Shown: positions 20,718 to 32,994, numbered from the stretch's first letter. The stretch: 64,000 bases of DNA from Channallabes apus (GCA_030522415.1 CM060126.1:11978852-12042851); one strand, 5' to 3'. Numbers and translations: made by a program. Notes: generated from the letters alone by a model not told the origin.

Positions 20718-23700
20718 GACAATGGAATAAACTGTGGGATAAACTGTAGAACTGGACGGGACGCTAACCCGCGGCGAAGAACAAAGAAGCGTCGAGGGAA
20801 ACGCGGCGGCGTCCGTAACAGAATGAGAGAACAAGCTCATCGCACCCCTCTGCCGAGTATCCTGCTGGCTAATGTACAGTCACTGGAGAATAAGCTTGAT
20901 GACCTCAGAGCCAGAGTTACTTTCCAGCGAGATATCAGGGATTGTAATCTTCTGTGCTTTACAGAAACATGGATGACCCCCATTGTGCCGGACCGAGTCG
21001 TAACCCCATCAGACTCATTCTCTGTGTTCCGCATGGACAGGACGGCAGTGTCTAACAAAGCTAAAGGTGGAGGTGTGTGCTTCATGGTCAACAAGAAGTG
21101 GTGCGATGCCAGGAGTGTTTCCATTCTCTCCAGTAGCTGCTCGCCTCATTTGGAATATCTGAGTGTTAAATGTCGTCCTTTCTACCTGCCTCGCGAGTTC
21201 ACCTCGGTCATTGCCACGGCAGTCTACATCCCACCCCACGCGGACACAGGCACTGCTCTGTCTGAACTACATGATGTGCTGAGTGAGTTCCAAAACAAAC
21301 ACCCGGACGCAGCGCACATTGTAGCAGGTGACTTTAATAAAGCGAACCTCAGACAGGTTATGCCAAACTTTCACCAACATGTTACATGTCCGACGAGGGG
21401 ACTCAACATTCTGGACCACTGTTACACACCATACAAGCGGGGCTACAAAGCTGTTTCACATCCAGCATTCGGGAAATCAGACCACAACGCCATTTTCCTC
21501 ATACCGGAATATCAACAAAGCTTTCGTCGTGAAGCTCCGGTCATGAGGGAGGTGCAACGCTGGTCTGCCCAATCAGAAGCTACGCTACAGGACGCGCTCG
21601 ATGACGTAGATTGGGACATGTTCCGAGCCTGCGCAGTAGACATCAACGAGTTTGCGGATGTAGCAGTTAGCTTCGTTAGCACGCTCGTAAATGAAGTTGT
21701 CCCGACAGTGAGGTTCAAATCGTTTCCGAACCAGAAGGCTTGGGTAGACCGATCGATCCGCGATGCTGTGAATGCCCGGACCGCTGCTTATAATGCCGCA
21801 CTCATTAGCGGCGATATGAGCGCATACAAAGCGGCTTCTTATAGCGTCAGGCGAGCGGTGAGGGAAGCTAAGGGGCGGTTCCGACAGCGAACTGAATCAC
21901 ACTTCCATCAGGGTGACACACGCCGCATGTGGCACGGATTACGCACAATCACGGACTACAAGGTTGCCAAAGACACCACGACGATCGTCGCCGACTCTGC
22001 ATTCGCCAACGAGCTGAACGCATTCTTCGCCCGGTTCGAGGTTAGCCAGGCGGCTAATGCTAGCAGCCTGCTGACTGAGAGTGATGACGTCATCAGCGAG
22101 GATTGCGTCATCAGCATCGCAGAGCACGACGTTCGCACGGCGCTGAGGAGGGTGAACACCAGGAAAGCGGCGGGTCCAGATGGCATCTCTGGGCGCCTGC
22201 TGCGCTGCTGCGCTGACCAGCTGTCAGGTGTGTTCACCTGTATCTTTAATGAGTCCCTGGCGAAGTCTGTGGTCCCGGCGTGTTTCAAGAGATCCACCAT
22301 TGTCCCCGTGCCCAAGACCAACAAACCCTCATGCCTGAATGACTACCGGCCTGTTGCACTGACATCGATGGTCATGAAGGTATTTGAGGGTCTGCTAAAA
22401 AACATCATCTCCTCCTCCATCCCCAGCTCCATAGATCCACTTCAGTTCGCCTACCGCCCCAACAGATCCACAGAGGATGCCATCTCCCATGTTCTGCACA
22501 CCACTCTCAGCCACGTGGACAAGATGCAAGGTAACTATGTGAGATTGCTGTTTATAGATTACAGCTCTGCTTTCAACACAATAGTGCCTAACAGACTGTT
22601 CACAAAGCTGAGAGATCTAGGACTTAACAAACGCTTGTGTGCCTGGGTGTTGGACTTCCTCTCGGACAGATCTCAAGCGGTGAGAGTGGGCAAGTGCTTC
22701 TTCAGCAGCATCACCATCAACACAGGTGCTCCACAGGGATGTGTTCTCTCTCCACTGCTATACTCTCTCTACACTTCAGACTGTGTGGCCATGTTCGACT
22801 CCAACACCATCGTTAAGTTTGCTGACGATACGGTGGTGCTGGGCTTCATCTCCAACAACGATGAGTCGGCCTACATAGATGAAGTGGAGAACCTGGCTCT
22901 ATGGTGTGAAGAAAACTGCCTCCGACTGAACGTCAGTAAGACGAAGGAGCTGGTGGTGGACTTCAGAAGGGGACAACTGGACCACAAACCCCTCATCATC
23001 AATGGAGCTCCAGTGGAGAGAGTGAGCAGCTTCAAGTACTTGGGCGTCCACATCTCCGAGGATCTGACTTGGACTGAGCATATCTGTGCTCAGACGAAAA
23101 GGGCAAAGCAGCGTCTGTACCACCTGAGGCAGTTTGGGGTTTCCCCTGCTGTCCTTAAGGCTTTCTACTCGGGTGCTGTTGAGAGCATCCTAACACAGAA
23201 CATTTCATCCTGGTTTGGGAATAGCTGTGTACAGGACAGGAAAGCCCTCCAGAGAGTGATCCGGGCAGCTGAACGCTGCTGCAGGTTAACTCTCCCCTCC
23301 ATACAGGACATCTACACCAGGAGATGTAAAACCAGGGCAGCTCGTATCATTAAGGACTTGTCGCACCCCAATAACAGACTGTTCAAACTTCTGCATTCAG
23401 GCAGAAGGTTCCGGGTCATTATGGCCAAAACGGAGAGACTCAGGAGGAGTTTTTATCCACAGGCGATTAGACTCCTCAACCATGATGGGCCACTCTCCCA
23501 TTCATAGGACTGGTAACAGTTCACCCACACACTGCTGTGCTGACATTCCACACTGCACACTGCACTTTAGTCTGGACTGTAAGCATCACTTGCACTAACA
23601 TCTTTATCCTGCTCAGATACACATTTTATTATTATGTTTACATTTGCACCTTTTTTTTTTTTTTTTTTTTAATTTCAATTTCTATTTCTATTTATAGATT

Positions 23701-23840
23701 ATTTCTTTTGTTTCTTGTTATTTGCACAAAGTAGGAGCGGTTCAGGATACATTTCACTGCGTGTTGTACTTGTATAACTATGCATGTGACAAATAAAGAA
23801 TCTTGAATCTTGAACAGAATTTTTTTTTCCATGTGACTTG
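20718..23840 (+). mobile_element. L2-clade LINE, nearly complete ORF (copy 3)
   Basis: Inserted into unit U copy 1 between CCTGAGGCTG (to 20717) and AAAAGCCTTC (from 23841). Copy 2 reads straight across at about 37378, which gives the empty site. The tail is AATAAAGAATCTTGAATCTTGAA at about 23791-23814, followed by 26 bp of extra sequence containing a T-run. No obvious target duplication is seen, so a few bases may have been lost or added at integration. Confidence 0.85.
20823..23507 (+). CDS. L2 ORF2: AP-endonuclease and reverse transcriptase
   Basis: The protein nicks target DNA and copies its own RNA from the nick. 894 codons without a stop. The endonuclease comes first: ANVQSLENK, FTETW at residues 46-50, GDFN at 169-172 and SDHN at 219-222. 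The RT follows: [43 protein letters not shown] and the catalytic FADD at 666-669. The C-terminal domain ends LRRSFYPQAIRLLNH. The frame stays open upstream of the first ATG to the insertion junction with a basic stretch (RRRTKKRRGKRGG), so the true start may be earlier or lost. No ORF1 is present. The catalytic residues look complete, so it may have been recently mobile. Confidence 0.88.
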   Translation: MREQAHRTPLPSILLANVQSLENKLDDLRARVTFQRDIRDCNLLCFTETWMTPIVPDRVVTPSDSFSVFRMDRTAVSNKAKGGGVCFMVNKKWCDARSVSILSSSCSPHLEYLSVKCRPFYLPREFTSVIATAVYIPPHADTGTALSELHDVLSEFQNKHPDAAHIVAGDFNKANLRQVMPNFHQHVTCPTRGLNILDHCYTPYKRGYKAVSHPAFGKSDHNAIFLIPEYQQSFRREAPVMREVQRWSAQSEATLQDALDDVDWDMFRACAVDINEFADVAVSFVSTLVNEVVPTVRFKSFPNQKAWVDRSIRDAVNARTAAYNAALISGDMSAYKAASYSVRRAVREAKGRFRQRTESHFHQGDTRRMWHGLRTITDYKVAKDTTTIVADSAFANELNAFFARFEVSQAANASSLLTESDDVISEDCVISIAEHDVRTALRRVNTRKAAGPDGISGRLLRCCADQLSGVFTCIFNESLAKSVVPACFKRSTIVPVPKTNKPSCLNDYRPVALTSMVMKVFEGLLKNIISSSIPSSIDPLQFAYRPNRSTEDAISHVLHTTLSHVDKMQGNYVRLLFIDYSSAFNTIVPNRLFTKLRDLGLNKRLCAWVLDFLSDRSQAVRVGKCFFSSITINTGAPQGCVLSPLLYSLYTSDCVAMFDSNTIVKFADDTVVLGFISNNDESAYIDEVENLALWCEENCLRLNVSKTKELVVDFRRGQLDHKPLIINGAPVERVSSFKYLGVHISEDLTWTEHICAQTKRAKQRLYHLRQFGVSPAVLKAFYSGAVESILTQNISSWFGNSCVQDRKALQRVIRAAERCCRLTLPSIQDIYTRRCKTRAARIIKDLSHPNNRLFKLLHSGRRFRVIMAKTERLRRSFYPQAIRLLNHDGPLSHS

Positions 23841-23850
23841 AAAAGCCTTC

Positions 23851-24448
23851 TGTCACGCTCTCAGTGCCTTCGCGCTGATCAAAGACCCTTGACATTTCCT
23901 TTCCCATGCTGTCAGGCACCCATCACGTGACCATGTTTTCCCACGCTGTCATCGCCCCTCCCGGACCGCCCCGCCGGCACACCGGTTTCTCATCCAGCGC
24001 TGATTTCTTTCAGCTTATAAGGAGGCGCAGCGCTCAAGCTCGCCGCTGGATTATTGTGTGTTTTTTTGGCCATAGTTTTCTCGCGTTTCTGTTCATGACT
24101 TTTCACGTTGCCGATCTCGCTTGTCTCTCGTTTTCCCCCTCGCCTCCCGATTTGGATTATTGCCACGCTTGGATTTAACGGCTTTGAACTTTCGCTTTCG
24201 TTTCTTGACCACGGCTCAGCTTCACGTTTTGGCTCGACGCCCTCGCTGACTGATCACACGGCTTTGATCTCTTGCTCTCCCCTCCTCGACTTCGACTCAG
24301 CTCCACGCTCACGGCGCGTCTCCCGCCCCCGCGGATTTCCCGGCGCGACACGCCCACTCTCATTCACTCAAGCACAGTCAACGCCTCGTGCCTGCACCTG
24401 CATCTGGATTCACCTCCGCGAACTGACGTACATCGCAGCCCCCTGACA
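23851..24448 (+). repeat. 5' LTR of the chromovirus
   Basis: TGTCACGCTCTCAG to GCAGCCCCCTGACA, with standard TG...CA ends. It contains TTATAAGGAG at about 24015, a plausible TATA element. It differs from the 3' LTR at a few sites, for example CATGCTG versus CACGCTG. Confidence 0.9.
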
Positions 24449-24466
24449 GAATAATCCAGCCATACC

Positions 24467-27400
24467 ATGGATCCAGCAGGATTAGACAGGATAAGACAGG
24501 CGTTGGAGAATCAAGGCGTTCTCCTTGGTAAACACCAGGAGGAGATGGTCACCACCAGACAGACGCTCGCTGACGTCACCGTCCAAATGCAGCGCCTCCA
24601 GATGCCCACGGCACGGCCCACTCTCATGGACCTCCCACGGGAGCCACGCCTGCCAGCCCCTCCCACTTACGGCGGAGGACCAGGTACATGTAGATCCTTC
24701 CTGTCCCAATGTTCTCTGATTTTTGAGCTTCAGGCCTCCACTTTCTCTTCTGAAAGATCCAGGGTAGCCTACATCATCACCCTTCTCACGGGTAGGGCCC
24801 GCGAGTGGGGCACGGCTCTCTGGCATGCACATGACCCATGTTGCAACAGTTTTTCGGAATTTTCTGGAGAGATGAAGAGGGTCTTTGACCGGTCTCACGT
24901 CGGCAGAGAGGCCGGAACCAAGTTACTACGCCTCCGCCAGGGGTCACGTTCCGCTTATGATCATGCCATCGAGTTTCAGACCTTAGCTGCCTCCAGTGGA
25001 TGGAATACTAGAGCCTTGGCCGACGTCTTCCTGGAGGGGCTGTCGGAGGCACTCAAGGACGAGTTAGTCTCCCGCGAACTCCCTTCGGACCTCCACGAAC
25101 TTATGGATCTCGCTGGGAGGATCGACTCGCGTCTTCGTTCGAGGCACCCTTTCCGGAGGTCACCCCACCCTCCCCCTCCTCGCACGCAGAGTAATTGGGA
25201 GGACCCTATGCAGCTGGGCAGAACCCGCATCTCCGATGGGGAGAGACGCCGCCGCCGTCTGGAGAGAGCTTGCTTCTACTGCGGGGACTCAGGCCACATG
25301 CTGAAGGACTGCCCACTAAAAGGGAGGCACCCTCTAGTCAGATTGGGAGCCCTAGAGGGCGCTCCTCCCGATAAACTCCCGGAACCCCGTCCACTGCTCT
25401 CTGTAATACTAGTTATCAACGGCCGACCTCATCCCATCCAGGCGCTCATTGACTCCGGTTCCGATCGGAACCTCATCAGCTCCGCTACAGCCAAAGCGCT
25501 GCAGGTCCCCTGCACTCCGCTGGACCATCCACTGTCCGTCCAAGCCCTAGATGGAAGCCCCCTTCCACCAATCACTCACAGAACCCTTCCACTCACTCTG
25601 AGAACATCTGGGAATCACTCTGAGAGGATCTGCCTCCTCGTCATCCATAAGTCTCACGCCGCCCTGGTCCTCGGCCTTCCATGGCTAGCGCTTCACGGCC
25701 CCCAGATTGACTGGGTCAAACATGTGATCACGGGTTGGAGCCCCTCTTGTGCCACGTCATGCCTTCACTCTGCACTCCCTACACCCCCAACTACAGCCAA
25801 GACTGAATACACCCCGGACATCTCTAATGTCCCCACTCATTATCACGATCTCCAGCAGGTTTTCAGCAAAACCCGAGCCATGTTGCTTCCTCCTCATCGC
25901 CCATACGACTGTTCCATCGACCTTCTCCCAGGCACCTCTCCACCCAAAGGCCGACTGTACTCCTTGTCTCGCCAAGAGAGAGAATCCATGAACACCTACA
26001 TCACAGAGGCCCTTGCCGCCGGAATCATCCGCCCATCCTCCTCCCCTGCCGGGGCAGGTTTCTTCTTTGTGAAGAAGAAAGACGGGTCCCTTCGCCCATG
26101 TATCGATTATAGGGGCCTCAACGAAATCACCGTCAGGAACCGCTACCCACTTCCACTCATGGCGACCGCCTTCGAACTACTCCAGGGGGCCGACACGTTC
26201 ACGAAACTCGACCTGCGAAACGCTTATCACCTTGTCCGCATTCGCGAGGGAGATGAGTGGAAGACAGCCTTTAACACCTCTACGGGACATTACGAATATC
26301 TGGTGGTCCCTTTTGGTCTCACCAATGCCCCCGCTGTCTTCCAATCCCTCATTAATGATGTCCTCCGCGACTTCCTCAATTCATTTGTTTTCGTTTACCT
26401 GGATGACATTTTAATCTTCTCTCAAGGATTGGAGGAACACCGTCACCATGTTCGTCAGGTTCTCCAGAGGCTCTTGGAGAATAAACTCTATGTCAAGGCT
26501 GAGAAGTGTGAGTTTCACACATCCTCCACCACCTTCCTGGGATTTGTCGTCTCCCCGTCCATGCTGGAGATGGAACCAGCCAAAGTCCAGGCTGTCTCTA
26601 GCTGGCCCATACCAGCCTCGCGGCGAGACCTCCAACGCTTTCTGGGGTTTGCTAACTTTTACCGACGCTTCATACGAGGGTACAGCTCCGTTGCCGCCCC
26701 CCTGACCTCGCTAACATCCGCCAAGACCCGGTTCTGCTGGAATAAGGAAGCCGACCAAGCCTTCAATAATCTTAAGAAAAGATTCACCTCTGCCCCCATC
26801 CTCACTATTCCTGATCCATCTCAGCAGTTTGTGGTGGAGGTCGACGCCTCCAATACCGGGGTGGGTGGCATCCTCTCTCAAAGGTCCACCCAGGACAACA
26901 AGATGCACCCGTGCGCATTCTATTCCCGTCGCCTAACCCCAGCTGAAAGAAACTATGACGTGGGAGACCGAGAACTCTTGGCCATCAAGCTAGCCCTGGA
27001 GGAGTGGAGACACTGGCTAGAGGGGACTGAGCTTCCATTTCTAGTGTGGACCGACCATAGAAACCTGGAGTATCTGCGCACTGCCATGAGACTCAATGCT
27101 CGTCAGGCCAGGTGGTCATTATTCTTCTCCAGGTTTAACTTTACCCTGTCCTACCGGCCAGGCTCAAGGAATTCTAAGCCGGACGCCCTCTCCCGCCAGT
27201 TTTCCCCCCCCCAGGAGCCTACGTTGTATGACACTATCCTCCCGTCCCACTGCCTCGTCGCCGCCATGGAGCTGGACATAGAAAGCAAGGTTCGGCAGGC
27301 CCTGGCCCAGGAGGCCGGACCTAGCGAAGTTCCACCTAACCATCTCTTCGTTCCCCTTCGCCTACGCTCACAAGTTCTGGAATGGGGCCACGGATCCAAG

Positions 27401-28663
27401 CTATCTTGTCACCCAGGCGCTGCCCGAACCCGCTTTGTCATCCAGCAACGATTCTGGTGGCCCACGTTGGCGGAGGACACATCCAGATTCGTGGCGGCTT
27501 GCGACATCTGCACCCGTTGTAAGAATGACAATCAACCAACTGCTGGTCTTCTCAGACCCCTATCGGTTCCTCAACGCCCTTGGTCCCATATCGCGGTTGA
27601 CTTTGTCACCGGCCTGCCCTCGTCCGACGGCAATAATTGCATCATGACCATCGTCGACCGCTTTTCTAAATCAGTGCACCTGGTGCCCCTTCCTAAGCTG
27701 CCATCTGCCAAGGAGACCGCAGAACTACTCATTCTCCATGTATTTCGGCTCCATGCCCTCCCCACGGACATTGTGTCGGACCGGGGCCCTCAGTTCACCT
27801 CTCGGTTTTGGGGCGCATTCTGCAGGCTCGTCGGGGCTACTCCCAGCCTATCCTCAGGTTTCCACCCCCAGTCCAATGGGCAAACAGAACGAATGAACCA
27901 AACACTAGAGGTTTCCCTCCGCTGCATGACGACCCGGGACTCCACCACCTGGAGCAAGTTTCTCCCTTGGGTCGAATATGCTCACAACTCTCTGCCCTCC
28001 TCGTCGACAGGCTTGTCCCCGTTCCAGTGCTGCTTAGGCTACCAACCTCCACTCTTCCCAGTCCAAGAATTAGAGGTGGAGACTCCGTCAGCTCAACACT
28101 TCGTCCGCCGCTGCAGACAAACGTGGCTACGTGCTAGGCGAACTCTGACACGAGCCATCTCCTCTTACAAGAGACAGGCGGACCGCCACCGCACCAAGGC
28201 TCCCAGATACCGGGTGGGAGATCGAGTCATGCTCTCCACAAAGGACATTCCCTTGAAGACGCTATCACGCAAGCTCTCCCCGCGTTTCATTGGACCTTTC
28301 ACTATAACCAGGATAATCAACCCGTCCGCCGTCAGACTTCTACTCCCCTCGTCCATGCGACGGATCCACCCCACGTTCCACGTGTCCCAGCTACGACGCG
28401 TCGTAAGTTGCCCATTAAGTCCACCCACCCACCCTCATCCTCCTCCCCGTATCATTGATGGCAGCGAGGCCTACACAGTTCGAAGACTTCTAAAGGCCCG
28501 CCGGCGAGGCAGAGGAGTCCAATTTTTGGTGGATTGGGAGGGCTACGGTCCTGAGGAGAGAAGCTGGATCCCAGCTAGATTCATCCTCGACCGAACACTG
28601 ATCACAGACTTCTACAGACGCTGTCCCGATGCACCCCGCGTAACGCCTGGAGGCGTTCGTTAG
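24467..28663 (+). CDS. Gag-Pol polyprotein with C-terminal chromodomain
   Basis: A single frame of 1398 codons encoding all steps of retrotransposition in the order typical of chromoviruses. Gag starts [16 protein letters not shown]; the CCHC knuckle is C269-x2-C-x4-H-x4-C282. The protease active site is IDSGSD (D329). RT has YLDD at 644-647, and RNase H has VEVDAS (D793). Integrase has the HHCC zinc finger (CHPGAARTR to CDICTRC) and a core with D1045, D1105 and E1141 (D,D35E). A chromodomain spans about 1335-1380 ([19 protein letters not shown]). Gag and Pol are fused with no frameshift or stop between them. The start 18 bp after the LTR is the first ATG, and the upstream sequence is too short to hold another start. 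No disabling change was seen. Confidence 0.93.
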   Translation: MDPAGLDRIRQALENQGVLLGKHQEEMVTTRQTLADVTVQMQRLQMPTARPTLMDLPREPRLPAPPTYGGGPGTCRSFLSQCSLIFELQASTFSSERSRVAYIITLLTGRAREWGTALWHAHDPCCNSFSEFSGEMKRVFDRSHVGREAGTKLLRLRQGSRSAYDHAIEFQTLAASSGWNTRALADVFLEGLSEALKDELVSRELPSDLHELMDLAGRIDSRLRSRHPFRRSPHPPPPRTQSNWEDPMQLGRTRISDGERRRRRLERACFYCGDSGHMLKDCPLKGRHPLVRLGALEGAPPDKLPEPRPLLSVILVINGRPHPIQALIDSGSDRNLISSATAKALQVPCTPLDHPLSVQALDGSPLPPITHRTLPLTLRTSGNHSERICLLVIHKSHAALVLGLPWLALHGPQIDWVKHVITGWSPSCATSCLHSALPTPPTTAKTEYTPDISNVPTHYHDLQQVFSKTRAMLLPPHRPYDCSIDLLPGTSPPKGRLYSLSRQERESMNTYITEALAAGIIRPSSSPAGAGFFFVKKKDGSLRPCIDYRGLNEITVRNRYPLPLMATAFELLQGADTFTKLDLRNAYHLVRIREGDEWKTAFNTSTGHYEYLVVPFGLTNAPAVFQSLINDVLRDFLNSFVFVYLDDILIFSQGLEEHRHHVRQVLQRLLENKLYVKAEKCEFHTSSTTFLGFVVSPSMLEMEPAKVQAVSSWPIPASRRDLQRFLGFANFYRRFIRGYSSVAAPLTSLTSAKTRFCWNKEADQAFNNLKKRFTSAPILTIPDPSQQFVVEVDASNTGVGGILSQRSTQDNKMHPCAFYSRRLTPAERNYDVGDRELLAIKLALEEWRHWLEGTELPFLVWTDHRNLEYLRTAMRLNARQARWSLFFSRFNFTLSYRPGSRNSKPDALSRQFSPPQEPTLYDTILPSHCLVAAMELDIESKVRQALAQEAGPSEVPPNHLFVPLRLRSQVLEWGHGSKLSCHPGAARTRFVIQQRFWWPTLAEDTSRFVAACDICTRCKNDNQPTAGLLRPLSVPQRPWSHIAVDFVTGLPSSDGNNCIMTIVDRFSKSVHLVPLPKLPSAKETAELLILHVFRLHALPTDIVSDRGPQFTSRFWGAFCRLVGATPSLSSGFHPQSNGQTERMNQTLEVSLRCMTTRDSTTWSKFLPWVEYAHNSLPSSSTGLSPFQCCLGYQPPLFPVQELEVETPSAQHFVRRCRQTWLRARRTLTRAISSYKRQADRHRTKAPRYRVGDRVMLSTKDIPLKTLSRKLSPRFIGPFTITRIINPSAVRLLLPSSMRRIHPTFHVSQLRRVVSCPLSPPTHPHPPPRIIDGSEAYTVRRLLKARRRGRGVQFLVDWEGYGPEERSWIPARFILDRTLITDFYRRCPDAPRVTPGGVR

Positions 28664-28674
28664 AGAGGGGGTAC

Positions 28675-29273
28675 TGTCACGCTCTCAGTGCCTTCGCGCT
28701 GATCAAAGACCCTTGACATTTCCTTTCCCACGCTGTCAGGCACCCATCACGTGACCATGTTTTCCCACGCTGTCATCGCCCCTCCCGGACCGCCCCGCCG
28801 GCACACCGGTTTCTCATCCAGCGCTGATTTCTTTCAGCTTATAAGGAGGCGCAGCACGCAAGCTCGCCGCTGGATTATTGTGTGTTTTTTTTGGCCATAG
28901 TTTTCTCGCGTTTCTGTTCATGACTTTTCACGTTGCCGATCTCACTTGTCTCTGGTTTTCCCCCTCGCCTCCCGATTTGGATTATTGCCACGCTTGGATT
29001 TAACGGCTTTGAACTTTCGCTTTCGTTTCTTGACCACGGCTCAGCTTCACGTTTTGGCTCGACGCCCTCGCTGACTGATCACACGGCTTTGATCTCTTGC
29101 TCTCCCCTCCTCGACTTCGACTCAGCTCCACGCTCACGGCGCGTCTCCCGCCCCCGCGGATTTCCCGGCGCGACACGCCCACTCTCATTCACTCAAGCAC
29201 AGTCAACGCCTCGTGCCTGCACCTGCATCTGGATTCACCTCCGCGAACTGACGTACATCGCAGCCCCCTGACA
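28675..29273 (+). repeat. 3' LTR of the chromovirus
   Basis: Nearly identical to the 5' LTR, starting directly after the polypurine tract and GTAC. Ends CCCCCTGACA followed by the target duplicate CCTTC. Confidence 0.9.
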
Positions 29274-29677
29274 CCTTCCATCTAGTTAAATATAAATATT
29301 AAAACTCTGATCATGTTATCTAGTTTAATTTCGTGTTTTCGCTATATAAATAAGACAGTAGGTTCTCTATTCAACCCCTTAAAATTTCAAATGTAATCTA
29401 AAAATGGCCTAGCTTGTACAGGCTACTATACGCTCATCAGCAGTCGGCGCCCCGCTGTAACCAGCAGATCAAAGGAGCAGTTATCGGCTGACACGTAGCC
29501 TTCTGAGTTTGGAGACCCACAGAACCCCCACTGTAATTCCCCCATCTCACCTTTCATTCACATAAGGTGTGAAGTTATCAAACCGGTTTCCGGGAATGGG
29601 GTAGAATTGGGGGGTTTTAAAACAAACGAGCAGGCGTCTCTGCCTAAAATGTTTTTGGCCAGCAAAACACCTTTCTC

Positions 29678-29678
<1 letters not shown>

Positions 29679-29758
<80 letters not shown>
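29679..29758. repeat. (CT)n(TA)n microsatellite in unit U copy 1
   Basis: About 10 CT units run into about 29 TA units. The copy 2 equivalent at 37787-37860 has more CT and fewer TA units, so the tract changed length after duplication. Confidence 0.95.
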
Positions 29759-29762
<4 letters not shown>

Positions 29763-30149
29763 ATTCAGGGCTATTTATGATGGAGACACCTTTTTACGTT
29801 TTAAATATGTAAAACCTCCGCTGCGTGTATTCATTCACAGGCTGCAGCGCGCGCACAGAGAAATAGGAGACTGTGGTGTATGAGTGGATTGGAGAGAAGA
29901 GAGCTGTTCAGTTACTATAAAATATATATATATAAACATAATATGATCTTTTTGAGTTATAATGTTTTTTTTAATTATTCATAAGAAAACCTTTCAGTTT
30001 TGTAAATATTCTAGTTATAGTGTGTTATGTTTTTCTTTAGGTTAAACGGTTTTGAGAATTAGACCATCCAGCTAAGATAAATATTATGTCGTTGATTGAT
30101 AAAATCTGGATTAAGGATAATTTATTTTATTTAATTTGTATTTTTCACC

Positions 30150-30270
30150 TCCCCCCCCCCCTGAGGGATTGCCACCTTATTGTGGTCAGGGGGTTTGCGT
30201 GCCACAGTGACCTTAAGAGCTATACCAACAGGAGCTTAGTCTTTGGAGGTGGGGGATGCATGTTGAAATG
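30150..30270 (+). repeat. LINE fragment (RTE/Expander-type 5' region?)
   Basis: A C-run followed by TGAGGGATTGCCACCTTATT, GTGGTCAGGGGGTTTGCGTG and CAGTGACCTTAAGAGCTATA resembles a leader block I recall from fish LINEs (CCACCTT, GTGGTGGAGGGGTTT, CAGTGATCC). The identification is from memory. Present unchanged in copy 2 at about 38260-38380. Confidence 0.35.
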
Positions 30271-32156
30271 CAGACTTTTTAACCCAAGACTATATAAGTT
30301 TTTACAGTACTTAGATAAGGGGGAATCAAAAACTGCCCGCAAAAATGTTTTACTGCAAGTTTGAAAAACCCACTCTCACATCACCTAACACACACACAAA
30401 TTATTTGCAAACCGGTTTCGCTGACACTTTGAGTGTAATTCATAAATTTACTGAACATATTCAAATAAACACACCATACGGCAAATAAATCATCTCAAAG
30501 CGTTTATTTTTTGGGTCATAAATGCAGTGTTCATTTACATTCCTGTGTGTCCATGTTACGTCAGAGGACATGCGCCGATGTTTATCACACATTCCAATAA
30601 GAGAGATTACTCACTCCCAAAGGTTTTTTGCGCCGTATTTCGATTTTTAAAAAAGTTGCTCATTTTCACCACGAACACGGATGAGTCTTCGGGTTTCCTC
30701 AGCCGTCCATATACAGAATATAAATTACAAAACTGTGGTCACGTTGCAATAAGTAAGAATAGTGTAAGCAAAACAATAGTGTATGGCCGTAAGCAAAACA
30801 AACAATGCGTTATCAAATGCTCGGCAAAATGCCGTGCTACTGAACTTTCATATTTGTTTGTAGCATGCAGTAAAGTGTATGTGACATAAAAATATATATT
30901 TGTAATATTGTGCAATATGTGCTATCCGCTAGCAAACTTTATCGATTTTTTTTGCAAACGTTTCTTTACAGAACATCACCATAAACACAGACACAAGACT
31001 AAAGGTAATATACATACAATGAAAACTTGTCATAAAAGTCTTTATTAATGGCAAAAATGACTTAACATTTATGGGTCTGTTTGCTCGAGTGAGCAGCCAT
31101 GTTGAAAACTTCGCTTAGCCCTTCGTTTGAAGTGAGGTCCTGAAAAATCTTCGTTTGGAGGGCTATCTGGCCCTTCCCCCCTCCCCCTACACCTCCAATC
31201 AAAAGAGAAATGAGACACCTCTACCCCTGCACGTGAACGCGCCAAATGGAAGGGTAGGGGGAAGGGTTGGGATTCAGCCTTAATATTGGAGCAATAAAAT
31301 TTACTTAAAATCTGTGTCCAAATTGTTATGAGGATTTTATCAAGTAAATCTTACAAGTTCTTTTTTTCAGTGCATGGGTGAACACGATGTTTTAAGAATT
31401 TAATTATATATATACAGATGTCGCCATTAAAAACCTGCGTTTCGAGAGAAGGGATCCCGTGACTTGCCGCGGCTTTGCGCGGCTGCGTGCGGGAAGCTGT
31501 GAACATGCCCTTCATTACCTGTAGGGGGCAGTCGTGTTTCAGTCTGAAGTATTGTGTGTCTACTGAAACCGAAAATGTGTGCTAATTAAACTGCGCATGC
31601 GTGTTTGGAGTCGCTGTGCCCGCGCTGTGTATCAGTCGGTTGGGAATCATCACGGAGGTTACAACACGGCGTGGCTGCAGCTGGATTTTGTCGTGTTCGA
31701 GGTAAGTTTAGCTTTCTTTTTTGGATGTGATTCTCGCTTTCATGACTCCCAATTAATGTTCATCTTAATCTCAGGACGTACAATTAGCAATTTCAGTTTT
31801 TAATAGTGTGGAGATTCACAAAACACCGTTTTCGTGTAAAAACCTGAACCTACGGAGCCCCCATGGGTCCTGTGGTAAATAAATAAATAAATAAAATAAT
31901 AACGAACCGAGCGCGCGGATTAATACACCGAGATGTGTGTTTCTTACCCCCACCCCGAGTGAAAACGGCGTGTTCAGACAAAGGCTCGCCAGTTAGATGC
32001 CATTTCTGAACAAACTGAGTCGTGTGTGTTAAAGCATTAAATGGTAAAAGAGCACTAGCAATAAACGTTTTTTTTTCTGAAGCCGAACTTTATTAATGAG
32101 TTACGAGTAAAGAACCTGTACATATGTTCATACAGTATTGACAGCAGCTCTAATTT

Positions 32157-32994
32157 ACTGCGGTAAAGCCAGCCGCGGTTCAGAAAAACACGGTCAAGCC
32201 AGCCGCGATTGATTTTAGTGCGCGCGCATATTACAGTGATTACGGTAGTTTCATGAACAACACAGAGAGAATGCCCCATATCTGAAAAATGCTGCAGTAA
32301 AATAGTTTCATATGTGCTGTGTATATAGTATGGGACGTCCTGAATAAGAACTGATCATTGTTTTTTTCTACTTTTTTTTTTTTATCATATAATGTGTGTA
32401 CATTATATGGGATAAAAACTGACCATGGCGTTTTATACTTACTAGAATTTATTTTTTCATAGGTCTCTGAAGTGAAATAAAGGCATTTTATTTAACTTTT
32501 TTTCCCCATTGTGAACATTTGTTTATTTGACCTCTCTTCCAAAGCAGACATTAATCCTCATTATAGAAAACATTCATTGAAGAATAACTGCTACTTTTGA
32601 ACAGTAAAACAAAATAAAAATCAATTCTGGTATTTAGAAAGACTAAATACATTTTTTTGTCTGTTTTCTACGAATTCTGCTGTAACTTATCTACATAAAA
32701 CAATTATTTGAATGGTGAATATTTAAGAAAAATATTGTAACAGACAACCGTCAAAGTCACCAATAAATAACACGGATATTAAAGCAGAAATGCAAATAAA
32801 TAAGCAAGTAAAAATTGACGAGCATGTTGTATTATCTCTCAGTCCTGGGCGTCTAAATGAAAAGCGCTCTGAAAGCGCGTTGTCTCTGTGTCGGTCCTGA
32901 AACTACCGTAATCACTGTAATATGTGCGCACACTAAAATCAATCGCGGCTGGCTTGACCGTGTTTTTCTGAACCGCGGCTGGCTTTACCGCAGT
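32157..32994. mobile_element. hAT-like non-autonomous element, second copy
   Basis: The same element as at 17845-18823, with TCTAATTT at 32149-32156 and 32995-33002. It was inserted before the tandem duplication because both units carry it at the same site. 838 bp, with one copy of the internal 141-bp segment. No transposase. Confidence 0.85.

Larger units (their letters stand above)
23851..29273 (+). mobile_element. Ty3/Gypsy chromovirus-type LTR retrotransposon, apparently intact
   Basis: Two LTRs of about 598 bp (23851-24448 and 28675-29273) enclose one uninterrupted Gag-Pol frame. It is flanked by a 5-bp duplication, CCTTC at 23846-23850 and 29274-29278. Unit U copy 2 has the undisturbed AAAAGCCTTCCATCTAG at about 37379, the empty site. 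The LTRs differ at only a handful of positions by eye (about 1 percent), so insertion is young. A purine tract AGAGAGGGGG precedes the 3' LTR. The C-terminal chromodomain places it with the chromoviruses (sushi-ichi type in fish). Confidence 0.93.
17101..31413 (+). repeat. Unit U tandem copy 1 (interrupted by an L2 and a Gypsy element)
   Basis: The unit starts ACAGATGTCGCCATTAAAAA at 17101 and ends TTTAAGAATTTAATTATATA just before the second copy at 31414. Without the insertions at 20718-23840 and 23851-29273 it is about 5.76 kb. It contains an exon-like segment with donor GAG|GTAAGTTTAG (17388/17389), a hAT-like element (17845-18823), exon remnants (19594-19774), a (CT)n(TA)n tract and a LINE fragment. 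Nearly every base matches copy 2, so the tandem duplication is recent compared with the diverged fragments at 6787 and 11965. Confidence 0.85.
29274..31413 (+). other. Unit U copy 1, right part: no intact gene
   Basis: This holds the single-arm relative of the 13531 hairpin (29440-29500), the microsatellite, the LINE fragment and an open stretch at 30527-30889 (120 codons) that is conserved in copy 2 (38640-39002). The two copies are almost the same DNA, so the conservation carries no evidence of coding selection. Confidence 0.5.

Noticed and set aside
30527..30889. 120-codon frame conserved at 38640-39002 as a possible gene
   Set aside because: The two regions are recent tandem copies of the same DNA, so conservation is not independent. 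No domain recognised.
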